Shown: positions 35,838 through 47,867 of the stretch, in pieces | Layout of the letters: every line of letters starts with the position of its first letter | Numbering within the stretch: the first letter of the stretch is position 1 | Assembly (NCBI GenBank): GCA_033398695.1 | Contig: CM065806.1 | Span: 40,325,001-40,389,000, forward strand | Length of the DNA: 64,000 nucleotides | Reading direction: 5' to 3' | Source: Orobanche coerulescens | Lineage: Eukaryota; Streptophyta; Magnoliopsida; Lamiales; Orobanchaceae | Made by a program: the position numbers and the translations under genes | The notes under the pieces: generated by a model | Told to the model about the DNA's origin: nothing | The model's input: the letters and a program-made list of their open reading frames with translations, nothing else | Database searches by the model: none

Positions 35838-36776
35838 TACTCTTTCCAACAAATCTGTCTCAAAAGGCGTCAAGTCTTCTCCGGCATCGTCCTCGGGCTC
35901 ATATTCCTCCTCGTGGTTACTTTCCTCTTCCGGTTCCAAACGTGCCTGTTTGCTCCTTAACTGAGTACTTCGAAAAATACTACTCCGGCCGGTTAGTCGA
36001 TCCCCATGCGTCCATATATCACCCCCTGCCGAAATTTTTACCCTCTAGCTCCTGCAAATACCGGTGATAAGGCAGGGGTATGGCATCTTTTGCCTAGTAG
36101 GGACCGTGCCGGCATAGTGACAAATAGTATTATAAATGTGAGTACCCAAATCCATTTTGACCCCTCGGCAGATAGCAAATAAACCTCTCAGGTGGCCGAT
36201 GGAAACTGTCATCACAGTCGAAGTCGGGTAAATACTTCCAGCTGCCCACATCCATAAGTACCAAGCATCATCAACGAGGTCCGTCTGGTTGTATCGGGGT
36301 TTGATGATCCCAGTACTGTCATGGAGCTCGCTCCCTAATGCCCATCGTAAAACCCTATCATCCGGCACATCCTCATTAGGTAAGATTGAAATGTCTACCG
36401 CATTAGTGGAATCAACCCCCAAATACTTGTTAATCACATCCAGTGAGAAATTTATCACTTTCCCATTCACAGTCGTTTGATATTATGTAGGTGACCCTAC
36501 CTGCCCAATGGATTTGTTGAAATTATTGTAAAAGTTTAGGGTCAAGGTGGGGTTACCATTTGAGAGTTCGGACACGAATTTTTCCCACCCATTGTCTATG
36601 AACTTTTGAATGAACGGTCAAGTGATAGTGTCGGTAGCCGAATCTCCAATGAAATCATCAAGTTTGAACAACCTTTCCTTAATGCACCATGTGTTTTGAA
36701 TTCTTTGCGGTGGTGCCGACTGTTGAGACGACGAACCGACCTTCTCTTTTCCTTTTGACTATTTCTTCGGTGCCAT
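35838..36776 (-). pseudogene. Athila 3' ORF (plant-transposon-protein type), N-terminal part
   Basis: The ATG at 36776 begins MAPKK and follows a splice-acceptor-like TTTCAG. Blocks FIQKFIDNGWEKFVSELS, VNGKVINFSLDVINKYLGV, VLRWALGSELHDSTG and WMWAAGSIYPTSTVMTVSIG match my memory of the 'putative plant transposon protein' domain in the 3' ORF of Athila-type elements. Three in-frame stops lie in the first 110 codons and another near 36045; an acidic tail (EPEEESNHEEEYEPEDD) follows. I see no signal peptide or membrane helix, so an envelope role is not supported here. The C-terminus continues at 31408-31556. Confidence 0.8.
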
Positions 36777-37289
36777 CCCTGAAATTAAACAAAAACAACT
36801 TCATTTTCATCACACGGCTATAATCATCAAGCAAAACCAACAAATACATCCAAAAAATTCAAAGATTTTCGTTGTGGCATTTCGTCGGACACCTTGAGTT
36901 CATAGTTTTTTAACAAGTTTTTCATTCAAACTCAAATCCACAAAGTCGCCACAAATCAATGAATCAAATAACCACACAAATATCAACAATACTAACAACT
37001 AAACATGTTTCAAACAACGAATATTACGAAAATAAGAATCGAAAAACAAATATAAAGTGAGAAACTAAAACCATAAAAAGAAAAAAAAATACAAATTGAA
37101 ACAAGGATTGCAAGAAAAACCTGATGATTTAGGTGTTACTGTTGATAGGAGATTGAATTGTATTGAAGAATTTGTGTTTTTGAAAGTAGGGATTGAGAAG
37201 GGGAACATTTTCGCAACTTTGCCTCTGTGTCCCGCCGTGTTTGTGATTGTGATTCTAAATCCCGTGTTTTTTTTTATTATAGCAGGCGA
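36777..37289 (-). other. Leader-like region between the internal palindrome array and the Athila 3' ORF
   Basis: Non-coding on the minus strand. It begins with a TATA-like GCTATAAT (37276-37283), passes a stretch free of strong structure and ends in TTTAATTTCAG just before the ATG at 36776. The acceptor-like end suggests a spliced or separately started transcript for the 3' ORF; this is an inference. Confidence 0.5.
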
Positions 37290-37634
37290 GTTACGGCCGT
37301 AACATACTCAAGTTACGGCTGTATGTAGCATTCGATTTTTTGATAGTTTTTTAAGATACGGCCGTAACGTACAAGAGTTACGGCCGTATGATTCTTTCAT
37401 TTTTTTCGCAATATTTTTGGGTTACAGCCGTAACTCTTGTATGTTACGGCCGTAAGGTGCTTTCGTAAAAATCAAACTGGAACAACATACGGCCGTAAGA
37501 CTTGTAACATACGGCCGTATCAAACTTTCGTTAAAATTGTACTTTTAAAACAGAAGGGATACGGCCGTAACATATATGTGTACGGTCATATAGAAGGCGA
37601 TATGTACGGCCGTAGATTGTGGATACGGCCGTAT
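37290..37634 (-). promoter_or_regulatory. Internal TTACGGCCGTAA array in Athila
   Basis: About twelve exact or one-base-variant copies of TACGGCCGTA occur in 345 bp, from GTTACGGCCGTAAC at 37290-37303 to ATACGGCCGTAT at 37623-37634. This is the same word as in the U3 of the Athila LTR. It lies 0.2 kb after the pol stop and directly upstream (minus strand) of a TATA-like box and the 3' ORF leader. Confidence 0.7.
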
Positions 37635-37760
37635 TTTTTTTTTAATTTTTTTTTTTTTAGAAATTTATATTTTTTATGTGTGTGAGAATAATGAAAGAAA
37701 GACTCCCTGAATTTTATGAACGATATGATCCTTGCTCTTGTTGTTGAATCTTTCTGTGTT

Positions 37761-37773
37761 ACCCCCAAACTTA
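37761..37773 (-). other. PPT-like sequence downstream of Athila pol
   Basis: Minus strand TAAGTTTGGGGGT lies about 80 bases after the integrase stop. It is nearly the same as the authentic PPT at 30106-30119. Confidence 0.6.
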
Positions 37774-37850
37774 TTTTGCGAAATAAAAGAGATTGGGTTG
37801 CCTCCCAATAAGCGCTTTGTTTAACGTCCTTAGCTTGACTTCTCGTCTGA

Positions 37851-39240
37851 TCAATTAGGCATTTCCAGCATTATGATTGACTTTGCTGTCGAGAATTCTC
37901 CTACCAAATATGGCTTTAACCGTTGGCCATTTACTTTGAAACTCCCGTCGGTTGTATTATAAATCTCCACAGCACCATGAGAAAACACCTCTTTGATTGT
38001 GTATGGGCCCGTCCACCGTGATTGCAGCTTACCCGGAAACAGGCGCAGTCGTGCATTAAAAATGAGAACTTGGTCTCCTACTTTAAAATCTCTTCTTAGA
38101 ATTCTGTTGCCATGCCATCTTTTTGTTTTTTCTTTGTAATTTTTGGCATTTTCATATGAGTTGAGTCGGATTTCATCCAACTCATTTAACTGCAGCAACC
38201 TTTTCTTTCCAGCCAACTATTCGTCAAAGTTTAATTTTTTTATTGCCCAAAAGGCTCGATGTTCAAGTTCTACTGGCAGGTGACAGGCTTTTCCTAAAAT
38301 CAAACGAAATGGAGACATGCCTATCGGTGTCTTATAAGCTATTCTGTAAGCGCAGAGCGCATCATCCAGCTTTTTCGACCAATCTATCCGAGATGAGTCG
38401 ACTGTCATCTCAAGTATACGTTTCAGTTCACGGTTGGAGATCTCGACTTGTCCACTGGTTTGTGGGCGATAAGAGGTAGCAACACGGTGTTTTACTCTGA
38501 ATTTGGCCAGTAGAGCCTTAACCTGGTGATTGCAGAAATGAGATCCGCCATCACTGATAATAACTCTCGAAGTTTTGAAGCGAGTGAATATATTTTTCTT
38601 TAGAAAATTTACCACGAGTCTAGCTTCATTTGTTGGTAATGTAATAGCCTCCACCCATTTAGATACGTAGTCCACAGCTACCAGGATGTATTCATTAGAG
38701 AAAGATGATGGAAAGGGTCCCATGAAATCAATTCCCCAAACGTCGGATACTTGAACTTCAAGGATGAAATTCATTGGCATTTCATTTCTTTTTGACATGT
38801 TTCCATGTCTTTGGCACTCGTCACACTTAGAGACAAGTGTATGTGCATCTTTGAACAGAGTGAGCTAATAGAATCATGCTTCAAGAATTTTTGCTGCTGT
38901 TTTTAAAGCCCCAAAATGTCCTCCATAGTGAGAGGAATGACATCTTTCTAATACCTTCTCCATTTCTTCTTCCGGTATGCATCTCCGGGTGATTTGATCA
39001 GGTCCTCATCTGAACAATAGAGGATCTTCCCAGTAATAGTATTTCAACTCGTGGTTGATGATGGGAAAAATTTGGGTGAATTATTCCACTTACGAGGAAA
39101 TTAACGATGTCTGCATACCATGGTGCATTTTGTTTTTCCTGCATATTAGAGATTTGGTACAGTTGTTCATCCGGAAATACTTCATTTATTTCCTTCTCTT
39201 GAGCATTGTTTTGGTCTAGTCGTGAGGGATGATACGCCAT
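37851..39240 (-). pseudogene. Athila integrase
   Basis: Minus strand: the segment before integrase (NAPWYADIVNFLVSG) at 39240-38998; the Cys finger (CDECQRHGN) near 38810; the core at 38798-38217 with [36 protein letters not shown] and [14 protein letters not shown], so D, D and E are visible; and the C-terminus at 38216-37851 (FKVGDQVLIFNARLRLFPGK, RWTGPYTIKEVF). A stop separates core and C-terminus, and another break lies between 38799 and 38997. No chromodomain is present, as expected for Athila. Confidence 0.9.
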
Positions 39241-39485
39241 TTGGTTCTCTGTTCCCTTCTATCTCGGATTTCTATGTTGAATTCTTGCATAAGTAGGACC
39301 TATCGGATTAGCCTTGACTTAGCATCTTTCTTTGTCATTAAATATTTCAAAGACGAATCATCAGTGTAGACAATGTCTTTCGATCCCAATAAGTAGGATC
39401 GAAATTTATCAAAGGCATAAACAACTGCAAGCATCTCTTTTTCAGTTGTTGTGTAGTTCAGCAGTGCATCATTCATAGTCCGGCT
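39241..39485 (-). pseudogene. Athila RNase H, C-terminal half
   Basis: The minus strand reads SRTMNDALLNYTTTEKEMLA, then YAFDKFRSYLLGSKDIVYTD, and LKYLMTKKDAKSRLIR before a stop. It continues the half at 47868-48060; the LARD at 39491-47862 splits them. Confidence 0.85.
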
Positions 39486-39490
39486 AGCAT

Positions 39491-42400
39491 TGTAACACCC
39501 CCAATCCGCTCAGGGATATTACACGCCGTAGAACCTTTCCTCAAGGATCTACCAGGCTGGTAACGACATTTAACATCTCGACAATGCCTTCGAGGCTACA
39601 ATGACTCAGTAGACCGATTTGGTCTTTCCACAAATACATACAACTCAAATACAACTCATGCCCACGCAGGGGACAAAATACAACTACACTGCATAACGGA
39701 ACAATACAAAGAATGGGAAATAAAGTACAACCGAACCAACACACGATGTACGGTTCCTCATGTGATTAGTATCGATCATCTTTCATCATCCCTCGTGCCG
39801 ACTCGTGTTATGCTCCAAAACCCGAATGCAAAACAGACATCCACCCCGAATACTGGGGTTAGCAAAACTCCACTGTTTTGCTAGTGCAAATACAAAGTGC
39901 AAATACGAGCCATACAATTCACATTCCACGAATAACAATAACCGAGGATCCTCAAAGATCCAAACGAAACGAAAAGTACTTCCCGAGGCAAGGGTTTGAG
40001 AAAACATTTCAAAAACGAAATATCATAAATCAATGGAAGTAATTTATAACAGTTTAGAATGCCATCGAGAGTTTTAATAGAAAACAATTTAGGATTATCA
40101 AATCCTACTTTTCGAAAACCAAAAGACAAAATGGGTCACCGCCCCAAAGGTTTACTTTCTGAAAAATGACATTAAACAACCGTTGGGATTTTAGCCCCAA
40201 ATCCGTAAAACGACTTTTACAAAACCATTGGGATTTTAGCCCCAAATCTCATCAACTCACGGTACACAAGAACGACCAGGAGGTTCGTATCCCAACATCA
40301 AAATCCACAAATAAAGGATTTAAAACAAACAACAAAGTACTCCAGTGCCATCCTAGCCAAGTAAGCCAAACGAACACTTACCTCTTACACACTTAGTCAA
40401 TGCATGCAATCATGAAAACCGTTCGAAAGCACTCATTTATGGAAATGCCAATATCAAATCACATTAGCAAAAATGCACCACAATTAACCGTCGATCCACA
40501 CCTCCGTGGACCCCTACCGAGACCCCGTCGGATCTAACCCGTAGTGGTTAAAAGCAAAGCTCGCGGTCCACAGCTTCGTGGAACCCTACCGAGACCCCGT
40601 CGAGTCTAACCCGTAGTGAGCATACACACACACACGTTACTCATGCAACACTAATATGCTAAGAATGTAAGTTCATTAAGAATACTCACTAGAGATGGCC
40701 ATTAACTCGACACCATTATCAAACTCTTCAAAATTTCGATAACAAGATTAAATAAGGAAATACACGATTCCATAACTTAAACAATATGAGTATCATCATA
40801 AAATCCTTCGACGTTCAAAATAATCAAATCATAATCAATTCTCAAAACACCATTCACAAAACACACGCGTTTTGAAAGAAAACCTTTAACGAGGCCAAAC
40901 CGAAATCCTTTTGAAACTTCATTTCAAATAACCAAACAAACACATCAAGACGACCACCGATCATCATATACATAAACGAGAAAGTATGGGCAAGGTACTT
41001 GCCTCGATACCACGAGCACCGAACCACGAACGGATACGGCTCAACCGGAAGCTTCGAACGCCCGATGCTAACGAAAAGGAAGACGACAATGAACGGAACG
41101 GAAGAATCAAGCACGACCGTGAGGAACCGACGAAAATGAACCTAACGATTCGAACAAAGACAATCACAACCACTTCTAAACGATTATGGAAATGGAATAC
41201 ACCGGAACCCCGCCTACGATTCATGTATATTCATACCGAAAACAACAACGAGGGCGGACCACAACCAAACCCTCTCGATTCCGTAAAAATCCACAAAATA
41301 TCCATGAATCCGTAGGGAAACTAAAGATACTAACAAGATTAATCATATTCATCATGAATCCATCAACGAAACGGAAAGAATCGGACAAAACCCCAAAATC
41401 CCCAATTATCCAAAAAGGTAGGGTTTCAAGAGATATTACCTTGAGTGATTCAAGTGTTAAGATGCGTAGAACACGCGTTAGATTGATTATCCGAGCCTCA
41501 CAACCGAAAAGAAATGATGAAAATCGAACCCCGGATGAAGAACTCTCCCCCTCTATACTTCTCTCTCCCGACTCAGTGGAAAAATGGTGAAGGAAATGAT
41601 CTTCACTCTCAAAACATCACATTTATAGTGTAACACCAGAACCTATCGGCCGATAGCCCAACCGATACCCATACGGAATGCCGGAAGAGAGAGTCTATCG
41701 ACCCCCTTATCGGCCGAAAGGCTCCCGGGAGTTCAAGGTGAAGAAATTTACATATCGGCCAGCCTATCGGCCGATAGGCCCAACCGATACCCATACGTAA
41801 TGCCGGGCAGAGAGTCTATCGACCCCCTATCGGCCGAAAGGCTCCCGGAAGTGCTCGGCCAAAACTCAAACGACCATAACTCTCTCGTCCGGACTCGATT
41901 GACTCACCGCTTTGAACCATTGGAAAGCTAACTCGATGTTCTATAATATTGCAAAGATTTATAATTTTTGGAGTCACCAAAAATTAATGGTGATCTAACA
42001 AAGACGAACTCATACTTAGAAAAGTCGTTTAGTAATCCTGAATTCAACAAAACGACACCGAAACCCGAACCTGAATACGAACCGAAGATACGGTTACGAA
42101 GTACTCACAAAGACGAATCTAAGAGCTAGTAGGACACACGATTCCGACCACCCGAAGGCTCGAAATTCGACAACGGAAGGTAATTACCCCAAACTTTGGG
42201 AAATTACGAAAATGGCCCAAATGCCCGAAAATCACGATACGTGATTGAATAACCAAACCGAAGTTCACAACACGTCCAACAAAGATAACCGGACTTGCGG
42301 GAAACTCGAAACAACAGTTTCGGATGAGATTCGCAAGAATCGAACTCAAGTGCGGAAAAGTCGCTAAAAAGCACAGAACTCAACGAAACGACACCGAAAC

Positions 42401-42528
42401 GAACTCGGATGTCAAAAAGTGTAGAATTAATCATTCTCAGAATGACGAAACGGTCATGAGCGAGTCATCAAAACGGACTCCGACCGAAAAAAAGAAATTA
42501 CCGGAAATCGAAAATTGCGGATATTACA
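39491..42528 (-). repeat. 3' LTR of the LARD
   Basis: On the minus strand it starts TGTAATATCC (42528) and ends GGGTGTTACA (39491). A TATA box is at 41621-41627, the TATCGGCCGATA palindromes at 41643-41850, and a two-unit cassette with the ACGGGGTCTCGGTAGGG core at 40489-40620. The start 10-mer TGTAATATCC recurs at 39514-39523, close to the 3' end. Confidence 0.94.
41643..41850 (-). promoter_or_regulatory. TATCGGCCGATA palindromes upstream of the LARD TATA box (3' LTR)
   Basis: CTATCGGCCGATAG is at 41643-41656 and the 16-bp palindrome CCTATCGGCCGATAGG at 41763-41778. Three partial copies (TATCGGCC) are at about 41708, 41753 and 41828. The TATA box TATAAAT (41621-41627) lies just downstream on the minus strand. 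Confidence 0.7.
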
Positions 42529-44814
42529 TTCTACCCTCCTTAAAAGAAGTTTCGTCCCGAAACTTAAAACAAGTAGGGAGAAGAAATATTCCGCCAGGAA
42601 AAAAAAAACTCAACGAGACACACAAGAATGCGTAACTAATGCCCAACGGCGAAATGTTACAAACAACGCAAAGGAATATACGGCGTGTAAACACGCTCCA
42701 CGGTGACCAACACAACGTCGCCGTTAGGGATATAATAAAACCGACAAGTGACAAGCGTCATCAAACGGATACTATAGTCAAGTCAATTATCCGATAATCA
42801 CAAAACACAACGAACGAAAATCAATATGATTGACCAACCCAACGGTACATCAATCAAAACGCGAGTCAACCGCTGAACAAACACGGAATCCCATCGCCTA
42901 AGGGATGGAAGATTGAAAACGAAACTAATTTCCCGAACTAAAGGGAATTACGAAGGAGCCTGAACGTTCAACAATCACGAAACGAGAACAAAAACCGAAC
43001 AAACAAACGATCGAGACAACAAAAATCGAAGAATCATGTTCGAATCACGAAGAACAATAAAGTTCAACAATAACTCCCAGGATGATCTGGTGAGAACTAC
43101 AAGACATGCATTCCCATAAGATCCACAGGAAAGGGAATAGCGATTGAAAAGTCACAACGACAAATAAGTTATTCCGAAATGATATCACACTCGTTCGATA
43201 AACAAAAACAAGGGCAGGACAAGCTCAGAAATGTCAACGAACATAAATGAGTCGACAGAGTCGAAAACACAAGAGTTCCAAAGCCGATCCACTTCGAATA
43301 AAAGAACTAGTAGAACCAGATGATGTCACTCCCAAACAAGGTTCACAAGAATCGAACTGAACCCGAAAAAGTAACATCGATAACCAGATCAACTCAAAAC
43401 AAGATCACAGTTCGTTCGGACGATGAAACTGAAATACCGAACAAGTTCATAAAGTACCAACGAACATGAACGAATCGATAGACTGGGGAAAGAGAAAATA
43501 CAGAAGTCGAAATAGTACGGGCATTACCTCCGACCTCGTCCACGAAATTCACAAAAACGGGAGCAAGGTAACAAGACATTAAACAATCGACGCATAACGG
43601 AACCATCACCGATGCACACGGTCATACCAAATCAAGCTCTAACAGCTCGCACATGCGCGACAACGCAGAAATTGCCATGAGGCGACAACATTCAATACCA
43701 ACACTCCGCCTCTCACAGGGGCTAGCACAACCAATGTGCGGAAAGCGTCTCAACGCTCACACCGCCAATTCGGTCATACTCGGGAGAAAGTATCAAAAGG
43801 ACAACGCGAACATCACACACACATACCCAGCCCTCAAACGGGAATGGATAGGTTTTAAAAACGAAAACCTCATTTTGAAAATAATTTAGAAGAACACCGA
43901 TTGATCTTGAGTATCATCTTTCAAAAAAAAGTACAAACGTGAAACATCGTTATCGAGACATTGGGGAACCATTTTGCATTTGATAAAATGAGGACATTTT
44001 CTCTTAGTGAAAACTTTCAAAATATTCGACCCTCGGGTCTAAATAAAAGTGTTGAAAATATCTCAAAACATTTTGGTCCCCGAGGTAGAAAATTTTTGAA
44101 ATACATTGTGGCATCTAGGATGTACCACAAGAAAATAACTCATTTGAAAAGTATGTCTCGAAATTTATTTTTCTAAGATACTCAAGGTTTTCAAAAATCC
44201 AATAGGCCAGAATGCCCAAAACTCACACATACCGACGTTCAATAAAACAACTCCTAGCACACGCATCAAAACGTTTAAAATCAAGACAATACATGTCTTT
44301 AAACGAAAATAAACGATAAAATACCACATTCAGAACAAAACCACTGATAAAATACCCTCCCGCACTGGCTAGTGAACAAGTCGAACGCGTATAAGCACAA
44401 AGCTTCCACAAGAGACTTGTAAAACGTGCAAATCGATTCGAAAATCATCAACAACGGAGAAAAAAAAACAACAATAAAAAGACATCACAAACGACGACAT
44501 TCCTCGTATAAATCAAATACGAGAGTCGACTAAATACATATCGTGAAATCAAAATTCACATAAGGATTCCACCACTTAACAAATAATCATAAAAATAGCT
44601 CGTGTCACACGAGGCACAACACAAAGAAGGGAGACTTACTTCCACAGGTCGCACGAAGATGATGATCGCCCCACGATACTAATCACGACCAACAAACTCA
44701 AACGACGCGTCGCGACACGACTCAGTCAGATAAAAATCCAACGAAACAAGACTCAAACAACACGACTTGACCCGACAGCCTAGGTTTCCTCAACCTAAGC
44801 TCCGATACCATTTA
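42529..44814 (-). other. Non-coding interior of the LARD
   Basis: The PPT (AAGGAGGGTAGAA) lies next to the left LTR and is preceded by TTTCGGGACGAAACTTC, shared in form with the Tekay-like element. The primer site TGGTATCGGAGC (44799-44810, minus strand) is four bases from the right LTR. Between them I see no domain, long ORF or repeat array. The base composition is AC-rich on the plus strand. Confidence 0.85.
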
Positions 44815-47800
44815 TGTAACACCCCCAATCCGCTCAGGGATATTACACGCCGTAGAACCTTTCCTCAAGGATCTACCAGGCTGGTAACGACATTTAACAT
44901 CTCGACAATGCCTTCGAGGCTACAATGACTCAGTAGACCGATTTGATCTTTCCACAAATACATACAACTCAAATACAACTCATGCCCACGCAGGGGACAA
45001 AATACAACTACACCCGTACAACGGGAACAATACAGCAGCGGGAAATAAAGTACAACTGAACCAACACACGATGTACGGTTCCTCATGTGATTAGTATCGA
45101 TCATCTTTCATCATCCCTCGTGCCGACCCTGTGTTATGCTCCAAAACCTGAATGCAAAAACAGACATCCACCCCCCGAATACTCGAAGGTTAGCAAAACT
45201 CCACTGTTTTGCTAGTGCAAATACAAAGTGCAAATACGAGCCATACAATTCACATTCCACGAATAACAATAACCGAGGATCCTCAAAGATCCAAACGAAA
45301 CGAAAAGTACTTACCGAGGCAAGGGTTTGAGAAAACATTTCAAAAACGAAATATCATAAATCAATGGAAGTAATTTATAAAACAGTTTAGAATGCCATCG
45401 AGAGTTTTAATAGAAAACAATTTAGGATTATCAAATCCTACTTTTCGAAAACCAAAAGACAAAAGGGGTCACCGCCCCAAAGGTTTACTTTCGAAAATGA
45501 CATTAACCAACCGTTGGGATTTTAGCCCCAAATCCGTAAACGACTTTTACAAAACCATTGGGATTTTAGCCCCAAATCTCATCAACTCACGGTACACAAG
45601 AACGACTGTGAGGTTCGTATCCCAACATCAAAATCCACAAATAAAGGATTTAAAACAAACAACAAAGTACTCCAAAGGCCATCCTAGACAAGTAAGCCAA
45701 ACGAACACTTACCTCTTACACACTTAGTCAATGCATGCAATCATGAAAACCGTTCGAAAGCACTCATTTCGGAAATGCCAATATCAAATCACATTAGCAA
45801 AAATGCACCACAATTAACCGTCGATCCACACCTCCGGACCCCTACCGAGACCCCGTCGGATCTAACCCGTAGTGGTTAAAAGCAAAGCTCGCGGTCCACG
45901 GCTCGTGGAACCCTACCGAGACCCGTCGAGTCTAACCCGTAGTGAGCATACACACACACACGTTACTCATGCAACACTAATATGCTAAGAATGTAAGTTC
46001 ATTAAGAATACTCACTAGAGATGGCCATTAACTCGACACCATTATCAAACTCTTCAAAATTTCGATAACAAGATTAAATAAGGAAATACACGATTCCATA
46101 ACTTAAACAATATGAGTATCATCATAAAATCCTTCGACGTTCAAAATAATCAAATCATAATCAATTCTCAAAACACCGTTCACAAAACACACGCGTTTTG
46201 AAAGAAAACCTTTAACGAGGCCAAACCGAAATCCTTTTGAAACTTCATTTCAAATAACCAAACAAACACATCAAGACGACCACCGATCATCATATACATA
46301 AAACGAGAAAAGTATGGGCAAGGTACTTGCCTCGATACCACGAGCACCGAACCACGAACGGATACGGCTCAACCGGGAAGCTTCGGAACGCCCGATGCTA
46401 ACGAAAAGGAAGACGACAATGAACGGAACGGAAGAATCAAGCACGACCGTGAGGAACCGACGAAAATGAACCTAACGATTCGAATAGCACAATCACAACC
46501 ACTTCTAAACGATTATGGAAATGGAATACACGGAACCCGCCTACGATTCATGTATATTCATACCGAAAACAACAACGAGGGCGGACCACAACCAAACCCT
46601 CTCGATTCCGTAAAAATCCACAAAATATCCATGAATCCGTAGGGAAACTAAAGATACTAACAAGATTAATCATATTCATCATGAATCCATCAACGAAACG
46701 GAAAGAATCGGACAAAACCCCAAAATCCCCAATTATCCAAAAAGGTAGGGTTTCAAGAGATATTACCTTGAGTGATTCAAGTGTTAAGATCCGTAGAACA
46801 CGCGTTAGATTGATTATCCGAGCCTCACAACCGAAAAGAAATGATGAAAATCGACCGGATGAAGAACTCTCCCCTCTATACTTCTCTCTCGCGACGCAGT
46901 GGAAAAATGGGGAAGGAAATGAGCTTCACGCTCAAAACAACACATTTATAGTGTAACACAATGTAACCTATCGGCCAAATTTATCGGCCGATAGCCCAAC
47001 CGATACCCATACGGAATGCCAAGCAGAGAGTCTATCGACCCCCTTATCGGCCGAAAGGCTCCCGGGAGTTCAAGGTGAAGAAATTTACATATCGGCCAGC
47101 CTATCGGCCGATAGGCCCAACCGATACCCATACGTAATGCCGGCAGAGAGTCTATCGACCCCCTATCGGCCGAAAGGCTCTGGAAGTGCTCGGCCAAAAT
47201 CAAACGACCATAACTCTCTCGTCCGGACTCCGATTGACTCACCGTTTGAACCATTGGAAAGCTAACTCGATGTTCTATAATATTGCAAAGATTTATAATT
47301 TTTGGAGTCACCAAAAATTAATGGTGATCTAACAAAGACGAACTCATACTTAGAAAAGTCGTTTAGTAATCCCGAATTCAACAAAACGACACCGAAACCC
47401 GAACCTGAATACGAACCGAAGATACGGTTACGAAGTACTCACAAAGACGAATCTAAGAGCTAGTAGGACACACGATTCCGACCACCCGAAGGCTCGAAAT
47501 TCGACAACGGAAGGTAATTACCCCAAACTTTGGGAAATTACGAAAATGGCCCAAATGCCCGAAAATCACGATACGTGATTGAATAACCAAACCGAAGTTC
47601 ACAACACGTCCAACAAAGATAACCGGACTTGCGGGAAACTCGAAACAACAGTTTCGGATGAGATTCGCAAGAATCGAACTCAAGTGCGGAAAAGTCGCTA
47701 AAAAGCACAGAACTCAACGAAACGACACCGAAACGAACTCGGATGTCAAAAAGTGTAGAATTAATCATTCTCAGAATGACGAAACGGTCATGAGCGAGTC

Positions 47801-47862
47801 GTCAAAACGGACTCCGACCGAAAAAAAGAAATTACCGGAAATCGAAAATTGCGGATATTACA
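44815..47862 (-). repeat. 5' LTR of the LARD
   Basis: Partner of 39491-42528. It keeps the TATA box (46944-46950), the palindromes (TATCGGCCGATA at 46982-46993 and CTATCGGCCGATAG at 47101-47114) and the cassette (about 45825-45945). Identical small ORFs in both LTRs reflect LTR duplication, not genes. Confidence 0.94.
46975..47185 (-). promoter_or_regulatory. TATCGGCCGATA palindromes upstream of the LARD TATA box (5' LTR)
   Basis: The same arrangement as in the partner LTR, with perfect palindromes at 46982-46993 and around 47101-47114. The flanking sequence has small indels while these palindromes are intact. Confidence 0.68.
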
Positions 47863-47867
47863 AGCAT

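Larger units (their letters stand above)
39491..47862 (-). mobile_element. Non-coding LTR element (LARD type) with 3.04 kb LTRs
   Basis: LTRs 39491-42528 (3038 bp) and 44815-47862 (3048 bp) flank a 2.3 kb interior without any gag or pol similarity. AGCAT is duplicated perfectly (39486-39490 and 47863-47867). A Met-tRNA primer site and a PPT place it on the minus strand. The LTRs are highly similar, with a few dozen scattered differences by eye. LTR ends, primer site, PPT and the motif before it match the Tekay-like element, so a chromovirus probably mobilised it in trans; this is an inference. Confidence 0.92.

Noticed and set aside
35838..36776. Athila 3' ORF as an envelope gene
   Set aside because: No signal peptide, transmembrane helix or cleavage site is visible; the motifs fit a soluble plant-transposon-protein domain.
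40854..47768. Pairs of identical 60-130 codon ORFs
   Set aside because: They occur once in each LARD LTR because the LTRs are duplicates; no start context, domain or codon pattern supports genes.
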